From assembly GCA_019417795.1 (NCBI GenBank), contig DXUR01000038.1, positions 1 to 14,056 on the forward strand: a stretch of 14,056 nucleotides of DNA. The letters are read 5' to 3'. The notes beneath the pieces are model-generated. The model ran no database searches and was not told the DNA's origin. It saw only the letters and a program-made list of their open reading frames with translations. This stretch comes from Clostridiales bacterium (GTDB lineage Bacteria; Bacillota_A; Clostridia; Oscillospirales; Oscillospiraceae). Position numbers and translations under genes: made by a program. Each line of letters begins with the position of its first letter. Position 1 is the first letter of the stretch. Below, in pieces: positions 13,331-14,056 of the stretch.

Positions 13331-14056
13331 GAGAAAAGGAATCCGCCTTTTGGCGGCACTTGCACTGTGCTTCACGCTTTGTATCTCGTTCACTGTACCC
13401 GCATTCGCCTATGCGGATGATACCGAGCAGGACCTTCCGGTCACGGAGGCGACCCAGCCCGAGGCAACACCGGAAACCGCAGCACCCGAAGAGCCTGAAC
13501 CGTATGAGAGCGAGCCGATTGACGGTGAAGGCAACGCTTATACCCGTGATCTGCTCTATGACAAGGCGACGAATAAGCAGTTCATCACAGTACAGACCAA
13601 GACCGGCAACACCTTCTATGTCGTGATCGATTACGATGCGCCCATCAACGAGGAAGAGGAACAGTATCAGACCTATTTCCTCAACATGGTGGACGAGGCC
13701 GATCTGCTTGCCCTGTTGGATGAGGAAACGGCATCTTCGCTTACTACCTGTAACTGCGATACCCGCTGCGAGGCCGGAGCTGTCAATACGGAATGCCCTG
13801 TCTGCAAAACAAACATGAGCGAGTGTACCGGCGCTGTGCCTGAGCCGGAAGAGCCGGTCGAGGACGCGGAGGTCGAAACGCCCGAAGAGCCGGAAAGCTC
13901 TTCCCCGAACATTGCCCTGATCATCGGTATCATCGCACTGGTCGGCATCGGCGGTGGTGCATATTACTACATCAAGTTCGTTCGCGGTAAGAAGCAGAAG
14001 GACGAGGATCTGGATTTCTTCGATGACGAGGGCTATGAGGAAGAGCCGTATATCAA
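13323..14056 (+). CDS. DUF4366 surface protein (CD1107 family), 3' end cut by window
   Basis: The frame opens at ATG 13323 and is still open at the window edge (244 full codons). A typical signal peptide (basic start, RLLAALALCFTLCISF core, cleavage after Ala29 or Ala31) is followed by a Pro/Glu/Thr-rich spacer. Next comes a compact domain (about 63-135, with YTRDLLYDKATNKQFITVQT and FYVVIDYD). A six-cysteine cluster at 143-168 follows (CNC, then CPVCK), then an acidic Pro/Glu spacer. A membrane helix lies at about 197-219, with a charged, probably cytoplasmic tail after it. It is therefore exported and anchored by its C-terminal helix. The family occurs in ICE transfer operons; a role at the cell-cell contact or channel exterior is inferred. 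The ribosome site lies within the DUF4315 gene (CAGGAGGTGA, 13307-13316). Confidence 0.9.
   Translation, partial: MTKRKGIRLLAALALCFTLCISFTVPAFAYADDTEQDLPVTEATQPEATPETAAPEEPEPYESEPIDGEGNAYTRDLLYDKATNKQFITVQTKTGNTFYVVIDYDAPINEEEEQYQTYFLNMVDEADLLALLDEETASSLTTCNCDTRCEAGAVNTECPVCKTNMSECTGAVPEPEEPVEDAEVETPEEPESSSPNIALIIGIIALVGIGGGAYYYIKFVRGKKQKDEDLDFFDDEGYEEEPYI

Noticed and set aside
1..14056. CRISPR arrays, tRNA or rRNA genes, insertion sequences, relaxase or oriT
   Set aside because: I looked for regular spaced repeats, tRNA-like cloverleaf ends, transposase motifs and relaxase HUH motifs on both strands and saw none. The relaxase and oriT probably lie outside the window.

Overview
The window is the conjugation module of an integrative and conjugative element (ICE) of the Tn1549/CTn type, from a Gram-positive gut anaerobe of the class Clostridia. 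The evidence is the gene set and its order: DUF5348, DUF6050, a helix-turn-helix/DUF6017 replication-type protein, PcfB, VirD4, Maff2, VirB6, PrgI, VirB4, a NlpC/P60 cell-wall hydrolase, DUF4315 and DUF4366. The same order is known from C. difficile CTn elements (the CD1107 to CD1116 family names). Strong AAGGAGG ribosome sites, several TTG/GTG starts and balanced to mildly GC-rich codon use fit an Oscillospiraceae or Lachnospiraceae host. No chromosomal housekeeping gene is visible, and every gene is on the + strand.

Layout. (1) 1-252: the tail of a broken serine recombinase, closed by a long hairpin terminator that sits between near-perfect inverted arms. (2) 253-1973: accessory and replication block (DUF5348, overlapping DUF6050, a strong terminator, a small cysteine-rich protein, then the replication-type protein, whose linker is encoded by six 15-bp tandem units). 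(3) 1974-4350: a leader region with a possible 10-codon leader peptide, then pcfB overlapping virD4 (coupling protein), closed by a large terminator. (4) 4351-4975: two tandem maff2 genes encoding identical proteins, with a hairpin terminator between them. (5) 4976-9238: virB6, an MT-A70 DNA methyltransferase, prgI and virB4, tightly packed and partly overlapping. (6) 9239-14056: a very acidic protein, a second DNA methyltransferase, the membrane-anchored NlpC/P60 hydrolase, DUF4315 and a DUF4366 surface protein cut by the window end.

How the genes fit together. VirD4, with its accessory PcfB, should deliver the relaxase-bound DNA strand to a membrane channel built from VirB6, PrgI (VirB3-like) and Maff2 and powered by the VirB4 ATPase. 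The NlpC/P60 protein would open the peptidoglycan, and DUF4366 would act outside the cell. The two methyltransferases have no restriction partner in the window and may protect the element from host restriction. The relaxase, oriT, a working integrase and any cargo are not in this window and probably lie outside it.

The points most worth checking are the in-gene iteron-like repeats (1431-1520), the leader peptide ending in Ala-Pro-Pro-stop before pcfB, the synonymous-only divergence of the maff2 twins, an AUA codon at the expected start of the second methyltransferase, the run-through of the first methyltransferase into prgI, and the repeated three-tier terminators.
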